From: Acidobacteriota bacterium
GTDB taxonomy: Bacteria > Acidobacteriota > Thermoanaerobaculia > Gp7-AA8
Length of the DNA stretch: 64,000 bases
Reading direction: 5' to 3'
NCBI GenBank assembly: GCA_019244185.1
Contig: JAFATB010000025.1
Coordinates: 1-64,000, forward strand
The position numbers and the translations under genes were made by a program. The notes under the pieces were generated by a model, which made no database searches, was not told the DNA's origin, and was given only the letters and a program-made list of their open reading frames with translations. How positions within the stretch are numbered: the first letter of the stretch is position 1; the number at the start of each line of letters is the position of its first letter. This document shows, piece after piece, positions 1 to 9,799 of the stretch.

Positions 1-444
1 GCTGCCGTCGTACTCGTAGTTCCACTTCGTGAGCGCGACCGACGTCGGCGTGACCGGGCGTGGCGCCGGACTCGATTTCGTTTGCGGCGCGACGGGATCC
101 TGCAGCGCGACGGCATCCTCGGCGAGCGCTCCGACCCGCTGGACGAACGCCACGTGCGGATCGTGACGCAACTCCTCGAGACGCTCCGGCGGCAGATAGA
201 TGATCCGCAGATCGCGTTTCGATTCCACCAGCACGCCGCCCAAGCGCGCCAAGTCCGGCTCGCGATTGCCGGGTGCGGCGTTCGCGGGCGCCGCGGTGCC
301 CGCGCCTCGCAAAGCCAGCACGTAAATTCGCATTCCAGGCGGCGCATTCTGCGGGAGCGCGGCAAACGCGCGTCCGCTCATCAGCGCGACGAGCACGGCC
401 AGCAGCAGCAGCGCGAGTCGCGATTCCTTCGCCTTCGTCTTCAC
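1..444 (-). CDS. Secreted protein, probable continuation of an RHS system (3' end outside window)
   Basis: This gene is cut by the window edge, so only its first 148 codons are visible. The start is the GTG at 444-442, which overlaps the stop of the upstream RHS gene as GTGA. A typical Sec signal follows: basic MKTKAKESR, then a Leu/Val/Ala core, then AFA. About 100 residues of unassigned sequence come next, including a segment of the type RIIYLPPERLEELRHDP. The visible part ends in TKWNYEYDGS. That phrase resembles the YxYDGSGNI phrases of RHS repeats, so the missing part may carry RHS repeats and the RHS core that the upstream protein lacks. This is inference. Only the signal peptide and coupling are seen directly. 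Confidence 0.6.
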   Translation of the reverse strand, partial: MKTKAKESRLALLLLAVLVALMSGRAFAALPQNAPPGMRIYVLALRGAGTAAPANAAPGNREPDLARLGGVLVESKRDLRIIYLPPERLEELRHDPHVAFVQRVGALAEDAVALQDPVAPQTKSSPAPRPVTPTSVALTKWNYEYDGS

Positions 445-3400
445 TGCACGCCTCCTCGCAGATCCGTCACGTGTACGGCGAGTACCGTTCCGCCCGCGAC
501 CGGCGGCACCGACGTATCCGTCATCGCCGGCAGCCCGAGCGCCGTCCGTGCCTCGGCCAGCGCATTCCGCAGATCCACCATGTGCGCTGCCGATACGTTC
601 ACCCCTGTCAGCGTCGCGGGGGTGAACGTCACCGCCGCCAGACCCGCCGCCGCGCGGACCGCGTTGATTGCGGTGCGCAACTGCAGGATGTGCTGCGCAC
701 GGATGATCGGCATCGGTGCTACGAGCGCGTCGTCGAACATCACCGTCGTTGCGACGTCCGGCGCGCTGGGCGGCGACGCGGTGCCGTTCTTGATCGCGCG
801 CACCCGATAGAGATAGGCACGCGACGACAACGCGGTCGTGTCGGAATACGTCAAACCGGTGGTGCTGCCGATCTTCACAAAGCCCGTGCTCGACGTGCAG
901 TTCACCGTACCCGAGCTGCAGCGTTCAATGTCGAACGAATCGGCGGCCGGAGCATAGCTCCACGACACGGCCACGACGCTGCTGCTCTGCGCCGTCGCCA
1001 CGGCGATCGGAACAGAGACCACGGTCACGCTCACCGCAACGCTATCAGCGTGCGTGTTCGAACAGCCGGTGTGCGACTGATTCGTCACCCGGACCCAGTA
1101 CCGCGTGGTCGTCGTGAGCACACCAGTAGAGAATGTGGCAACCTGCGTCTCCGCGGTCACCGGATTGGTGGTATCTCCCGACTCTCCTTTGTACCACCGG
1201 TACGTCAGAGCATCGCCCGTGGCAACGACCGAGAGCGTCGTCTGCTGATTCGTGTTGATGGTCTGCGGCGCCGGTTGGGTGACGATGCGGGGCAGACAGA
1301 TGTACACCGTTTGCGCCTGGCTATCGGCGTGACAGGTCGTACGCGTTCCGCGTACCCAGTACGAGGTAGTCGTCTTCGGCTGGACGAAGATCGTCGTGCC
1401 GCCGCCCACCGGACTGCTCGTATCCCCTCTTTGTCCGGCGTACCACGCGAACGTCTCCTCAGCGTCTGCGCCCGAAATCGACATCACCACACGATCTCCG
1501 CTGACACCGGTCCGTCCGGGGCTGATCGTGATCTCGTGCGCCGGGCAGACCGACACGGCCACCTGATTACTGTCCACCCACGCGTCGCCGCTCCAGACGC
1601 GTACCCAGTACACAGTGTCCGAGGTGACTGCAGGCGCGTAGGACGGTCCGTCGTTGTCACTGGTACTGACAGGATGCTGATCGTCGGTGCCCGTATACCA
1701 CTTGTATTTCAGGAACGAGCCGCTCGCGGCCACCGACAGCGGATAGGTGTCACCGCTCGTCACTGAACTGCCTACGGGCTGCGTCGTGATGAGAGGCCGG
1801 ATGCTGATCGTGGCCACCGCGCTGTCGACCGAACCGCAACCGTTTGCTACGCGGACCATGTATTTGGTCGTGATGAGGGGATCGATGAGCGTTGACGGAT
1901 CCGCCACGCTCCCGAGTTCGTGAAGCGATCCGTTCTGAAGCACCTCGAACCAGTCGTACGTCAGATCCGTCCCCAATGCGTCGACGCTCAGCCACCGCGG
2001 GAAGTGCGCGACGGTCGTGGTTGACGCCGGATTGAGCCGGATCTTCGGCATCGCACAAACGTTCACCGTCGCAGCGAGGTCGATCGAACACGACTTCGTC
2101 GTCACGCGTACCCAGAAGGCGGTCGTCGCGCTCACCGGCACCTGCAAGCGATTGCTCTGACCGGCATACGCGGCATACGGAGCGTATGCAGCGTCGCCCA
2201 CTGGCTGCGACGTATCGCCCGATTCGCCGACGTACCACTGGTAGCTCAGCGAATTCTGCGACGACGCGTTCACGACCAGATTGGTCACCGGCGAAGCCTG
2301 ATCCTGGTTCCAGGTCAGCGTCGCTGCCTGCGGCGCAGCCTGCACCGCAATGTCGTCGCACGAGATCACGTGCACGGTTGCGCGCACCGTATCCGTCGTG
2401 TCGCAGGCGTTGCTCAGCGTCGCCCAATACTGGGTCGTCCGCGTTGGCGTGACAGTCTTTGTTTTTTCGTGGCCGACGTTCTGCACCGGCTGGGCCTGGT
2501 ACCAATCAATGGTCGACGGCTGCGTCGATCCCGTTTCAAACGACAGCTGATACGCTTGACCGGCGTTCACTTCGGCCGATTTCGGCTGCGTGAGAATCTC
2601 GATCGGACTACAGGTGCCGGAGCCCGCGGCGGCCGTCACCGTCAGCGTCGGGCTGTCCGCGTATTTGCCGCACGGAGAAAACGCGCGAACCCAGAATGTG
2701 CCCGCGCCCACGCCGGGCGTCATTTGGCTCTGGGCGCCGAAATCAGGTTGCAGCGTCGAGATGCCGTTGAGCACTTCATGGTCGGTATTGCCGCTGTCGC
2801 CCATGTACCACTTGAACGTCACGCCATTCCAGGGACTGCTGGCGGTGAAGGTCTTATTGAGCGACGCCGGGACGATTGCCGTCTGATCCAGCGAGAGCAC
2901 CGGTTTCGGGCAGTCGTCTGCCGGGTAGATGAACGTCGCCAGTTCCACGACGCTCGATTTCGCGTTGGTACAGTTATGCCAGACGCGGAGACGTACAGTC
3001 CGCCCATCCCTCACGAAGCCCGTAAAGTTGCTCGCGGACGCGTCGTTCCTCGGCGGGAACACTGTGCCATCGACAGCCCACTCGAAGGTGTACTCGCCTT
3101 CGTGGCCTACGACGGGATTCGCCGTGACATAGAACGTGTCGTGTCCTGCCGGCATCCGAATCACGGGTGGGAATTTCACGTCGAAGTGCGCGGCGTCGGG
3201 AATCGTGCAGACCGGAGTGGTGGCCAGGGTGACGACCTTGACCAGCCGCGTCTGGGGCGCGCTGTCCGCGCAGATGCCCGAGACCTTGACGTATATTCCC
3301 CAGGTGCCGCTCTCATTCACCGCCGGCGTCCACGAGATCGATGGCGTCGTGCCACTGATGCTCACCGTTTGCACGTCGTCGTTGACCCAGTTCTGGCCGT

Positions 3401-6400
3401 TCCACGTCACCTTCTGCCGCCACCAGACATAGGAGACGCCTGTCGACTCTACGTCGACGCTGGCCGTCACCGCGGTCCCCGCCGCCACGGGATAGGCGAC
3501 CACGCGGTAATCGCTGTCGGGCACGACGATCTGCGGCGACTCACAGACGATCGCCTGGACGAGATTGGAGTCGATCACGCACCGGCCCGCGGTAACGCGA
3601 CACCAATAGGTGGTGGTGGAGGTAAGACCCGAGATGGTCAGCTGACTCCCGCCGTCCGCCGTCCGCGTGACGTACTGTGCGTTGACGGGCACGGCGTGGT
3701 CGCGGGTCCCCTCATACCACGTGTACTGCGCACCGCTCTCGCCCGATCTCGCGATAAACACGGCGTTCCCATCCGTCGCCAGCACGTCGACCGGTTGCAG
3801 TGCGATATCCGCGCAATGCGAGACGTTCTCGAACGAGAGCTCCTTCGGCCGGCCCATCCCCTCCTCCGGCACCTGCCGGTCGACGATGTCGTTCGCATGC
3901 GTCCGGCTGGTCCACAGCCCCTCGGGGCCATAGGCAATGTCATCGATGTATCCGGGAACGGTCTTCAAACGTCCCGCGTCGTGGGTAGCCGAAATGGCCA
4001 CGACGTCCGACATTCCGCAGACGCCTCCGGTGCATTCGGGGTAGGTGGTTTTCTTCACGAGGCCGAGGTCGTCGTAGTCGATGCTCTGGTCGAGCTTCGG
4101 CATGAGCGCCTCGCCGGTCGCCGCATCCGTGATTTCGGTCGTACGCGCGTTCGGACGGCCGCCGGCGTCGTAGCTATACGACTCCTTGACGACGATGGTC
4201 GATTGGTTGGACGCATCGTTGTAACGAGTGGCGGTATTCAGCCGGCCGTTGTTTGCGTCGAATTGAAAACTCTTCACGTCGGCGCCGGCAGTGACGGCGT
4301 CACAAGCACCGCTGCATCGCTTCACGTTGACGAGATGCTCCGCGGCGTCATAGGTATTGCGGACGTCGAACTCCGTTCCCGCCGCATCGCTCGAGAGCAC
4401 ATGACCGCGCGCGTCGTAGCGATAGCTGGTCGTGCCGCTCTCGGGATGGGTCTCCTGGGTCAGGAATCCTCGGTGGTCGTAGACGAATGTCCGTTGCTGC
4501 GGCGTCGCTCCCGCGGAGGGATACATCCTCACGCCCGACAAGCGGTTTCCGATGTCATAGTCATATTCCGTCCGGATTTCTCCCGCGGTCGCGGACGGCT
4601 TTTCGACGACTGCGCGGAGACGGCCGAAATTGTCGTATTCCTCGCGAACTTCCGCTTCCGTTTCGGCGCTGTTCGGCGTCGTATCGGTACGCACCGTCGA
4701 CTTGCGCTTGATGACACGCACGCCGAGGTAGGTCGTCGAATGGACGGCCTGATCGGGCGTCGTGACTGTCTGTGGCCGGCCGAAAGGATCGTACTCGTAG
4801 GTCGTGGAGAGGCCGGTCGCCGACGCGGACGCAACGGGAGCATGCGCATGGTGAAGGCGGCCCATCAGGTCGTAATCGGTCTTGCGATAACTCCACTGCC
4901 CATCGGGCATCAGCTCTTTTTGAACGGTGAGCCGCCCCAGACCATCGAAGGAATAGTGGACTTCACGAGACGACGGAGAAGTCCCCTGAGTCATGTCCAC
5001 CGCGGCCGGTGAGCTCGAGAGATCGTACGTGTAATGCAGGCAAGACTGCGCCGGCGCGCACACTTGCTTCAGCCGGCTGAGCGCGTCATACGCGTACGTG
5101 GTCACAAGGCCGGCGGTATCGCGGGAGGCGGAAGCAAGTCCGGTCGAGGCATCGATCGTCAGGTCGAGCGACTTGTACACCAGCGGCGCCGGAGTGGCAG
5201 ACGACACATTGACCCATTGCGAACTCGTAATCGAGCCGAAGGCGTACTGATGGCTCAGGCGAAACTCCGGCCGTTGCGGCAGCGGCATGGCCGCGAGCGA
5301 CGGGGCAAGATCAGCGTTCAGAGTTTGAACGTCGCCACCATAAAAGTCTTCATCAGTGACGTTGCCGGAGCTGTCGAAGGTATTGACCTTCAGGAGATCG
5401 TGTGCCCCGCGCGCGCCGCCTGCCCACGTGCGTTCGCGCCGAAGGGCGCCGGTTGCGGGATTGAAATCCGTTTCGACCGTCGCGGTATCGGTGACCGTCT
5501 GCGGATTGACCTCCCCGAGGACCGCGGACGCCGTGACCGTACGGCGAGGGTACGTGTTCAACAGCCACGCGGCTGCCGTCGACGGCATCGTGAAGGTCGT
5601 GGTGCTGGGCGCATTGGGGTCGACGATCGTGTAGGTGCCGGCGCCCAGGTTGTAGTCCGTCGTTTCCGTGCGTTGCTCGGAATGTGACGGCGCGGTATTG
5701 AACGAGCCGGTGATCGTTTGCTGACGATAGTGCCCGAGGCCATCGAAGGATGTCAGGTGCGTATCGATGTAGCTGCCGGACGGCGCGGCTTCCGTGTCGT
5801 CGGCGAACACGGTGCTCGTCGAGACGACGCGCTGATTGCGCTCGCGAAAGCAGCCGTCGTCGAAGGGATTACAGCCGCTCCATTGATCGTACTCGTAGCG
5901 GACGTACGATTTTCGCAGTACGTTTCCGCCGTAGAGGGTCTGACTGGAAAGAAACCGCCGCGTCGTGGGGTCGTTCGAGTCGGCGACTGCCCGGTTGTAC
6001 GGCAAAGCGTACTCCGCGGGGATCTGACCGTCGTCGTTGAAGTAATACTTGATCGTCGTCTGAGCGGGATCCGTGACGCTCGTGACACCAGCGGTGGGAT
6101 CGTCGACGCTATAGGTCCAGACGCCGAGCGACGTTCCGCCGGCGTCGACGAGCTCGCGCGTTTTCACGCCGGCCACCAATTCTCCACCGCCGGCAAAGGA
6201 CTGATAGGTCCACTTCAGCTTGCCCTTGGTCGGTAAGGTGAGGCTCATCAGCGCACCGGCATCTTCGTTGTCGAGCGGTGGCGCCGGCAGGTCCTCGCAG
6301 GGAGAGCCGGCGAACGTCGACATCGTCCATGACTGGTTCACGCCGTCGCCGGTCACCGTCAGCTTCTCGAGGATCGGCGCGTGCGTGTCGTCGGAGCTGT

Positions 6401-7283
6401 TCGGATGGTCGTCCGCACAGGGGCGTTGCAGCAAGGTTCCCGCGCTGGACGGCTCGCCCTCGTACGTGAATGCGTACGTGACGATGCCACCGTTGAAGCT
6501 CGTCAACTCGACGGATGAGACGACCGTATGCTTTGCGATCGTTTTGTAGTGGATTTCATGATGGCGATTGGCGGAATCGTCGAGCGTGGTCGTCATCCCG
6601 TCATAGCCGACCGTCAAGGCGTTATTGAAGCGATCGTTGATCGCGGTCAGCCGGCCCAGCGTGTCGAACGATTGAATCGTTCCATCCGCGAACTCGAGAG
6701 TGGCCGTGTTCGACGTCGGCATTTCGTGAAGCCGGAGGTACATGCCGTCACGCGAATAATAGTAATTCGGCACGGAAGCCTCGCCGTCGTGCAAGGTCGG
6801 ATAGAGCGTATGCAGGCTGCCGTCGGGCGCCTCATAGATCCAGTGGGCGGTCAGGTATGCGTTGGGCGTGGACGGCTGCAGCCGCCCCAGCGACAGATTC
6901 CATCCGACGCCGGCGCTGCGGACGATCAGCCGGGCGACGGTGTGGCAGGCGGTCGGATCCAGCGCCGGCTCGACATACAGCGGATCATCACCGTCTTCGC
7001 GGTCGATGCCGTCCGTGATCGAGCACATCTCCTTGTAGCGCCACGGACTGCCGCTGTAGATCAACTTCAGGCCGTACGAAAGGCCGCCACCAACCCTGTA
7101 GCTCTGCCCGATCGGCAATTCCGCCAGAAGATTGCCGGAAAAGAAATTGACATGATCGATGTCGCCCATCGCCAGCACGCGATCCGGCGCAAAGCCCGAC
7201 TCGCGCATCGGATACTCCTGCGCGAGGAGCGCGCGCGCGGCGAGAAGGGCGGCCAATGCTGCGACGAAAAGACTCCGCCTCAC
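441..7283 (-). CDS. Giant secreted RHS-repeat protein with Ig-like modules (2280 aa)
   Basis: The start is GTG, overlapping the previous stop as GTGA. A signal peptide covers about residues 1-21. Residues about 25-700 resemble the N-terminal shell region of RHS/YD proteins. YD-repeat phrases (YDALSRL, YDPFGRP, YDNFGRL, YDARGHV) lie at about 725-1010. From about 1150 to 2080 come roughly ten Ig-like modules sharing a WYxGxSGDTxxPV signature. A fibronectin III-like domain follows at about 2088, and the last 90 residues are two to three units of the AHxxxLRxAxxxxRxAxGL type. No RHS core (PxxxxDPxG) or toxin C-terminus is present. RHS proteins build hollow cocoons that enclose toxins or act as adhesins. 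This one probably works with the following gene. The family call is secure but the function is not. Confidence 0.88.
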   Translation of the reverse strand: MRRSLFVAALAALLAARALLAQEYPMRESGFAPDRVLAMGDIDHVNFFSGNLLAELPIGQSYRVGGGLSYGLKLIYSGSPWRYKEMCSITDGIDREDGDDPLYVEPALDPTACHTVARLIVRSAGVGWNLSLGRLQPSTPNAYLTAHWIYEAPDGSLHTLYPTLHDGEASVPNYYYSRDGMYLRLHEMPTSNTATLEFADGTIQSFDTLGRLTAINDRFNNALTVGYDGMTTTLDDSANRHHEIHYKTIAKHTVVSSVELTSFNGGIVTYAFTYEGEPSSAGTLLQRPCADDHPNSSDDTHAPILEKLTVTGDGVNQSWTMSTFAGSPCEDLPAPPLDNEDAGALMSLTLPTKGKLKWTYQSFAGGGELVAGVKTRELVDAGGTSLGVWTYSVDDPTAGVTSVTDPAQTTIKYYFNDDGQIPAEYALPYNRAVADSNDPTTRRFLSSQTLYGGNVLRKSYVRYEYDQWSGCNPFDDGCFRERNQRVVSTSTVFADDTEAAPSGSYIDTHLTSFDGLGHYRQQTITGSFNTAPSHSEQRTETTDYNLGAGTYTIVDPNAPSTTTFTMPSTAAAWLLNTYPRRTVTASAVLGEVNPQTVTDTATVETDFNPATGALRRERTWAGGARGAHDLLKVNTFDSSGNVTDEDFYGGDVQTLNADLAPSLAAMPLPQRPEFRLSHQYAFGSITSSQWVNVSSATPAPLVYKSLDLTIDASTGLASASRDTAGLVTTYAYDALSRLKQVCAPAQSCLHYTYDLSSSPAAVDMTQGTSPSSREVHYSFDGLGRLTVQKELMPDGQWSYRKTDYDLMGRLHHAHAPVASASATGLSTTYEYDPFGRPQTVTTPDQAVHSTTYLGVRVIKRKSTVRTDTTPNSAETEAEVREEYDNFGRLRAVVEKPSATAGEIRTEYDYDIGNRLSGVRMYPSAGATPQQRTFVYDHRGFLTQETHPESGTTSYRYDARGHVLSSDAAGTEFDVRNTYDAAEHLVNVKRCSGACDAVTAGADVKSFQFDANNGRLNTATRYNDASNQSTIVVKESYSYDAGGRPNARTTEITDAATGEALMPKLDQSIDYDDLGLVKKTTYPECTGGVCGMSDVVAISATHDAGRLKTVPGYIDDIAYGPEGLWTSRTHANDIVDRQVPEEGMGRPKELSFENVSHCADIALQPVDVLATDGNAVFIARSGESGAQYTWYEGTRDHAVPVNAQYVTRTADGGSQLTISGLTSTTTYWCRVTAGRCVIDSNLVQAIVCESPQIVVPDSDYRVVAYPVAAGTAVTASVDVESTGVSYVWWRQKVTWNGQNWVNDDVQTVSISGTTPSISWTPAVNESGTWGIYVKVSGICADSAPQTRLVKVVTLATTPVCTIPDAAHFDVKFPPVIRMPAGHDTFYVTANPVVGHEGEYTFEWAVDGTVFPPRNDASASNFTGFVRDGRTVRLRVWHNCTNAKSSVVELATFIYPADDCPKPVLSLDQTAIVPASLNKTFTASSPWNGVTFKWYMGDSGNTDHEVLNGISTLQPDFGAQSQMTPGVGAGTFWVRAFSPCGKYADSPTLTVTAAAGSGTCSPIEILTQPKSAEVNAGQAYQLSFETGSTQPSTIDWYQAQPVQNVGHEKTKTVTPTRTTQYWATLSNACDTTDTVRATVHVISCDDIAVQAAPQAATLTWNQDQASPVTNLVVNASSQNSLSYQWYVGESGDTSQPVGDAAYAPYAAYAGQSNRLQVPVSATTAFWVRVTTKSCSIDLAATVNVCAMPKIRLNPASTTTVAHFPRWLSVDALGTDLTYDWFEVLQNGSLHELGSVADPSTLIDPLITTKYMVRVANGCGSVDSAVATISIRPLITTQPVGSSVTSGDTYPLSVAASGSFLKYKWYTGTDDQHPVSTSDNDGPSYAPAVTSDTVYWVRVWSGDAWVDSNQVAVSVCPAHEITISPGRTGVSGDRVVMSISGADAEETFAWYAGQRGDTSSPVGGGTTIFVQPKTTTSYWVRGTRTTCHADSQAQTVYICLPRIVTQPAPQTINTNQQTTLSVVATGDALTYRWYKGESGDTTNPVTAETQVATFSTGVLTTTTRYWVRVTNQSHTGCSNTHADSVAVSVTVVSVPIAVATAQSSSVVAVSWSYAPAADSFDIERCSSGTVNCTSSTGFVKIGSTTGLTYSDTTALSSRAYLYRVRAIKNGTASPPSAPDVATTVMFDDALVAPMPIIRAQHILQLRTAINAVRAAAGLAAVTFTPATLTGVNVSAAHMVDLRNALAEARTALGLPAMTDTSVPPVAGGTVLAVHVTDLRGGVQ

Positions 7284-7981
7284 TGGTTGCCTCCCACACG
7301 CACGACGGCATAGTCGAGCGTATCGGTGTTCACCGCGATCACGACGTCGCCCGTTTGCAGCGCCGTCAAGGCCGGCGTCGCGCCGGTCACCGCCTCCATT
7401 GCGCTGACACTGACCGCTCCTTCCGCTTCCTCGCGACGCAGTCGGCGCCAGGTGCCGACGCCCGGCCGGACGACGATGAAATCGAGCTCATCACCTTCTG
7501 CATCGAGTTGCACCGCCGCCGCCGCGGCACTGAGCGTCGTGCTCAGTTGCGGAAATGAACGCTCGTATCCAACGCGGGCAACAGGCTCAGATGGCACCCG
7601 CACGCCCCAGTCCCCATGCGTCAGATCGACGGCAATGGTCAGCGACTGGTTCGGCGGAGTGTGCAGGACGGTCTGCGACGGATTTTCGATTGGCCGCGGC
7701 TGCACCAGCGACACGGGATCGAAGATGTAGACGATGCCGTCCTGATTGACGTCGGTGCGGCGACAGAAGCGCATCCTGCTCTGCCACACCATGCGGCCGG
7801 CATTCAGTTCGCCGCGGACGTCCGGCACGATGACGTAGGAAACGGCGACGACGGAATCGCCGGGAGGCAGATTTCCGACGGCCAGACGGCTGCCGTCGGC
7901 GTCGATCGTCAGCGTTGCCGCGGCGTGAAGCGACAGCGGCAATGCCAGCAGAATGAGGACAGTAAGAGTGCGAATGCGCAA
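7280..7981 (-). CDS. Secreted protein of unknown function, first gene of the RHS operon
   Basis: A 233-aa protein with a clear signal peptide (MRIRTLTVLILLALPLSLHA). The mature part begins with a beta-rich region (LTIDADGSRLAVGNLPPGDSVVAVSYVIV) and contains DVNQDGIVYIFDP at about residue 77. That resembles one dockerin/EF-hand-like calcium loop, but it is a single copy, so I do not call a dockerin. I recognise no family. The stop overlaps the GTG start of the RHS gene as GTGA, which implies translational coupling. It may be a chaperone, anchor or companion of the RHS protein. The 89 bp upstream, to the stop of the neighbouring surface-protein gene, hold its likely promoter. Confidence 0.7.
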   Translation of the reverse strand: MRIRTLTVLILLALPLSLHAAATLTIDADGSRLAVGNLPPGDSVVAVSYVIVPDVRGELNAGRMVWQSRMRFCRRTDVNQDGIVYIFDPVSLVQPRPIENPSQTVLHTPPNQSLTIAVDLTHGDWGVRVPSEPVARVGYERSFPQLSTTLSAAAAAVQLDAEGDELDFIVVRPGVGTWRRLRREEAEGAVSVSAMEAVTGATPALTALQTGDVVIAVNTDTLDYAVVRVGGNQ

Positions 7982-8070
7982 AGGAAACTCCCGTCGGCAA
8001 ATCGTGATTCGTCAAGCGCCGCGGACGAGCACGTCCGCCGGCGCCGCGACTCTCTGTAGCGTGGACGCGC

Positions 8071-9669
8071 TTACTGCAGCGACAACAGCACGAGAATCTC
8101 GCCGGTGCCCGACGCCAGCGGCTCGAGTGCTTTGCCGACGATGGTGCCGGGCTGGTGAAAGGCGCGGCCTCCGACTTCGATCGGGATCGATTTCATGGCC
8201 GTGCCGGCGACGTCGCTGCTGACCAGCAGGTCGCCGACTTCGATCGGAGCGCGGCGGGCATCCACTTTGACGCGCACGCGGCCGGTGGTTGCGATCATTT
8301 CCTTCGTCGCGCCGGCCTCGCCGAGGACGACGCCGGGGTGCGCGGAGACGACGCCGGCGACGGCCGTGTCATAGGCGTGCGACGACGCGGCGACTTCATT
8401 GACGCGACCGCGCGCCAGCACCACGACGGTACCGACCTCGAGGTCGGCGGCGGCGGGAACCCATTCGGCGACGTCCTGGTATTTCGCGGCGATGTTTCCG
8501 GTGATGTCCACCGAGCCGTTGACCTTGAGGCGGGTCGCCGTTTCGGCGGCATTGTCGCCGATGGTCGTGAGACCGCTCACGTACATGTCGGCGCGGGTCT
8601 GGGAGACGCCGGTCGAGTTCGTGGCCGCTTTGACCCAGAACGTCTCCTTGTTCTCGACCGCCGACAAGCCGCGGAAGTAGTACTTGTCGTAGTTGGGGAA
8701 CGTCGGGTTGAAGTGATAGTAGATCTGCGAGTCGAAGTTGATGTCTTTCTGCGTGTAATAGCCGAGCGTGAACGCCTGGAATTTCGTCGTCGCGGGCGAG
8801 CCGACCTCGTCGTCGGAACGCGCGTTGTAGAACGTCACGCGATTGTTGTTCGTCCCGGCGCTGTCGCGCGGATTCACGATCCGCACCTCGTGCACGACGT
8901 TCCCGCTGATGGAGGACGATTCGTGGTACGAGGTCCGTCCGCTGAAGTAGTTCGTGCCGCGCAGACGGGTGTCGCCATTGGAGCCGACGCGGAGCAGTTC
9001 GTTCTGATTGCTGTCATACACTGCAAAGCCGCCGGTGCCGGCGGAATCGCCAGCCTTCAGGATGGTCCACGGAGTGGCGGCTCTCGCCACACCGACGAAA
9101 CCTGCGCTCGACCACGGGCTGGCCGCATCGAGGAACAGATCGCCGGCGGTTCCGGACGTCGTGACGTTGGTCTGCGGCGCACCCGGACGCAACGGCACGA
9201 CGGCGGCCTGCATTTTCTGCGCGGACGTCGTCGCGCCCGTCGTCGTCTCATCGGTCGGGTCGACCACGGTACCGGGGCGGACGTAATAGCCTTCAATGTC
9301 GACGGCGACGTTCTCCGTCATCGCGACGGGAAACGACGCCACCGCTCCTGCCGGAAAGCGCACCAGCGGGCCGGGCGTGCCCGGCGTGGGTGCGACATGC
9401 GGAATAGCGCGCGTCATGGACGTCACGCGGACCGCGTACGCGATCGCACTGGCGGGCACCAGACGGCCGCAGCGCGTCGACGCGATGTTGAGGCGGCGTG
9501 TGGTTTCATCCGACGAACTATCGGGCGCATCGACGCGCGTATCGACCAGGCGGCACGGCGCGATCGCAACGAAGCGGTCGGAGGCGGCACTGGCCGTTTC
9601 CTGTGCAAACGAGTTCAATGCAACGGCACAGACGGCCGTCAGAAGCAGCGCTTTCGGCTTCATGGACAT
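8071..9669 (-). CDS. Secreted surface protein with DTR N-terminal motif and fibre-like C-terminal domain
   Basis: The reading frame is open up to 9780, but the ATG at 9669 (or 9663, six bases on) fits best: it gives a normal signal peptide (MKPKALLLTAVCAVALNSFA) behind a GGGGA ribosome site. That makes 532 aa. Just after the signal is RFVAIAPCRLVDTRV, a motif common in secreted proteins of soil bacteria. The last 130 residues (DVAEWVPAAADLEVGTVVVL, then VAGVVSAHPGVVLGE, GDLLVSSD and PGTIVGKALEPL) match a C-terminal domain of tail-fibre-like and other repetitive surface proteins. The middle is beta-rich. The role is probably structural or adhesive at the cell surface. No enzyme motif is seen. 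Confidence 0.72.
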   Translation of the reverse strand: MSMKPKALLLTAVCAVALNSFAQETASAASDRFVAIAPCRLVDTRVDAPDSSSDETTRRLNIASTRCGRLVPASAIAYAVRVTSMTRAIPHVAPTPGTPGPLVRFPAGAVASFPVAMTENVAVDIEGYYVRPGTVVDPTDETTTGATTSAQKMQAAVVPLRPGAPQTNVTTSGTAGDLFLDAASPWSSAGFVGVARAATPWTILKAGDSAGTGGFAVYDSNQNELLRVGSNGDTRLRGTNYFSGRTSYHESSSISGNVVHEVRIVNPRDSAGTNNNRVTFYNARSDDEVGSPATTKFQAFTLGYYTQKDINFDSQIYYHFNPTFPNYDKYYFRGLSAVENKETFWVKAATNSTGVSQTRADMYVSGLTTIGDNAAETATRLKVNGSVDITGNIAAKYQDVAEWVPAAADLEVGTVVVLARGRVNEVAASSHAYDTAVAGVVSAHPGVVLGEAGATKEMIATTGRVRVKVDARRAPIEVGDLLVSSDVAGTAMKSIPIEVGGRAFHQPGTIVGKALEPLASGTGEILVLLSLQ

Positions 9670-9799
9670 GAGTTCCCCACAGGCCGTCGCGAGACGGCGC
9701 ATCTCTCGAGCAAATTTTCGTTGTCTTGTCGGAGCGGACCTGACGGCGGAGATGATACAGGGAACTACAAGAGCGAGCAATAACTTTTTCAGAATTTCG

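Noticed and set aside
2370..5012. Long plus-strand open frame (880 codons) opposite the RHS gene
   Set aside because: It is the mirror of a GC-rich gene with third-position bias. The product is Arg-rich, low-complexity and without any domain, while the minus strand gives clear RHS repeats.
7500..7981. Dockerin domain in the first protein of the RHS operon
   Set aside because: Only one DVNQDG-type loop is present. A dockerin needs two, plus their helices.
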